This document shows, one piece after another, positions 63,585 to 64,000 of a stretch of DNA of 64,000 nucleotides (position 1 is its first letter; the number at the start of each line of letters is the position of its first letter). Where the stretch lies: NCBI RefSeq assembly GCF_000423545.1, contig NZ_AUIE01000014.1:112434-176433 (forward strand). Reading direction: 5' to 3'. The notes beneath the pieces were generated by a model, which was not told the origin of the DNA, did not search any database, and was given only the letters and a program-made list of their open reading frames with translations. The position numbers and the translations under genes were made by a program. The stretch is from Metapseudomonas resinovorans DSM 21078 (GTDB lineage: Bacteria > Pseudomonadota > Gammaproteobacteria > Pseudomonadales > Pseudomonadaceae).

Positions 63585-64000
63585 CAGGCTGTGTGAAAAC
63601 TCCCTGAGTGCAGGCCAAGCCAACGCCCTGACTGGTTCGGGGCGTTGGTGTTTCTGGGTAATCGAAAGCGAGGAGCGGGATTTATCCCATCAGCTCGATC
63701 AACCGACGGGCGCCCAGCACGTTGAGGGCCCGTTTCAGGTTGTAGGCGTTTACCGCCAGGGCCATTTCCGTGCGTGCGCCCTGCAACTGGCGGAGCAGGA
63801 AGCGGCCGTTGCCCAGAATCCACTGCTTCAGGTTGCCGAAGGGGTGTTCGACGATGGATCGGCGCCTGACCATCATCTCCGGATGCGCCTGCATCCGCTG
63901 CTGCATCCGCGCAAACGCCGCTTCATGGGCATGCCGGGTCACGTGTCGGCGCCGGGCATTGGTGCACTGCGGCTTCAACGGGCAGTCACTGCAGTCGCTG
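63585..64000 (-). mobile_element. End of an IS1182-family-like insertion sequence (continues past window)
   Basis: Begins near CAGGCTGTGTGAAAAC (63585-63600), a terminal-repeat-like sequence, and contains the 3' end of a transposase gene. The other end is outside the window, so the exact border and target duplication cannot be confirmed. Confidence 0.65.
63682..64000 (-). CDS. IS1182-type transposase, C-terminal part
   Basis: The frame is open from the window edge to the stop at 63682. CSDCPLKPQCT (zinc-knuckle-like Cys pairs), then MQAHPEMMVRRRSIVEHPFGNLKQWILGNGRFLLRQLQGARTEMALAVNAYNLKRALNVLG, the DDE domain end (VEHPFGxLK with the catalytic Glu) of IS1182 elements. 5' part lies beyond the window; intactness unknown. 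Confidence 0.88.
   Translation of the reverse strand, partial: SDCSDCPLKPQCTNARRRHVTRHAHEAAFARMQQRMQAHPEMMVRRRSIVEHPFGNLKQWILGNGRFLLRQLQGARTEMALAVNAYNLKRALNVLGARRLIELMG

Overview
The window is a GC-rich, densely packed bacterial chromosome segment. It is almost certainly from a Pseudomonas that is not P. aeruginosa. The gene order recalls several P. aeruginosa PAO1 blocks: queA-tgt-yajC-secD-secF; pyruvate kinase / enoyl-CoA hydratase / ferredoxin reductase / sadC / fumarase; xenB-MFS-arsR, acpH, usp and olsBA; and a long run argP-ACT-argO-sodB-bifA-GIDE-lemA-icmP-(heme protein/imelysin/DUF1513)-mexVW-inaA-methyltransferase-colSR. Synteny and protein identities are from memory and reading, not from a search.

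Layout. 1-5.4 kb: tRNA-guanine modification and Sec accessory operon on the minus strand (secF cut by the window edge). 5.4-9 kb: tRNA-Leu(CAA), a cold-shock gene with a long leader, and small envelope or regulatory proteins (RDD, PilZ, DUF4124, two TPR-like lipoproteins). 9.1-15.4 kb: central carbon enzymes (pykA, class I fumarase) around an enoyl-CoA hydratase, a 2Fe-2S reductase and the diguanylate cyclase SadC. 15.5-21 kb: housekeeping and stress genes (nitrilase-GNAT pair, SnoaL-like, RHH, PfpI, lipoprotein, ClsB-like PLD, YceI). 21-24 kb: ArsR-regulated ene-reductase/MFS unit. 24-29 kb: AcpH, UspA, ornithine-lipid acyltransferases, an acyl-CoA dehydrogenase-like protein and a di-iron MBL protein. 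29-37.3 kb: the most accessory-looking part, holding a beta-lactamase-fold hydrolase, M20 amidohydrolase, MHS transporter, amidase, IclR regulator and OprD-type porin, all on the plus strand. This reads as uptake and hydrolysis of an amide compound. 37.5-48 kb: conserved block with argP/argO, sodB, bifA and the GIDE/EF-hand-lemA pair. 48-53.3 kb: lipoprotein iron module (imelysin, di-heme protein, second imelysin, DUF1513) with a Fur-box-like site. 53.6-59.7 kb: chemoreceptor and the MexVW pump subunits. 59.8-63.4 kb: ColRS two-component system and its apparent target operon. 63.6-64 kb: end of an IS1182-type element.

Regulatory themes. Cyclic-di-GMP synthesis (SadC) and degradation (BifA) plus a PilZ receptor are all encoded here. 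Metal homeostasis recurs: a candidate Fur box before icmP, the metal-sensing ColS, and a near-perfect ColR box that starts the methyltransferase-inaA operon at the very end of colS. Several families of palindromic intergenic repeats (REP-like) lie between genes. I saw no CRISPR array, prophage or rRNA.
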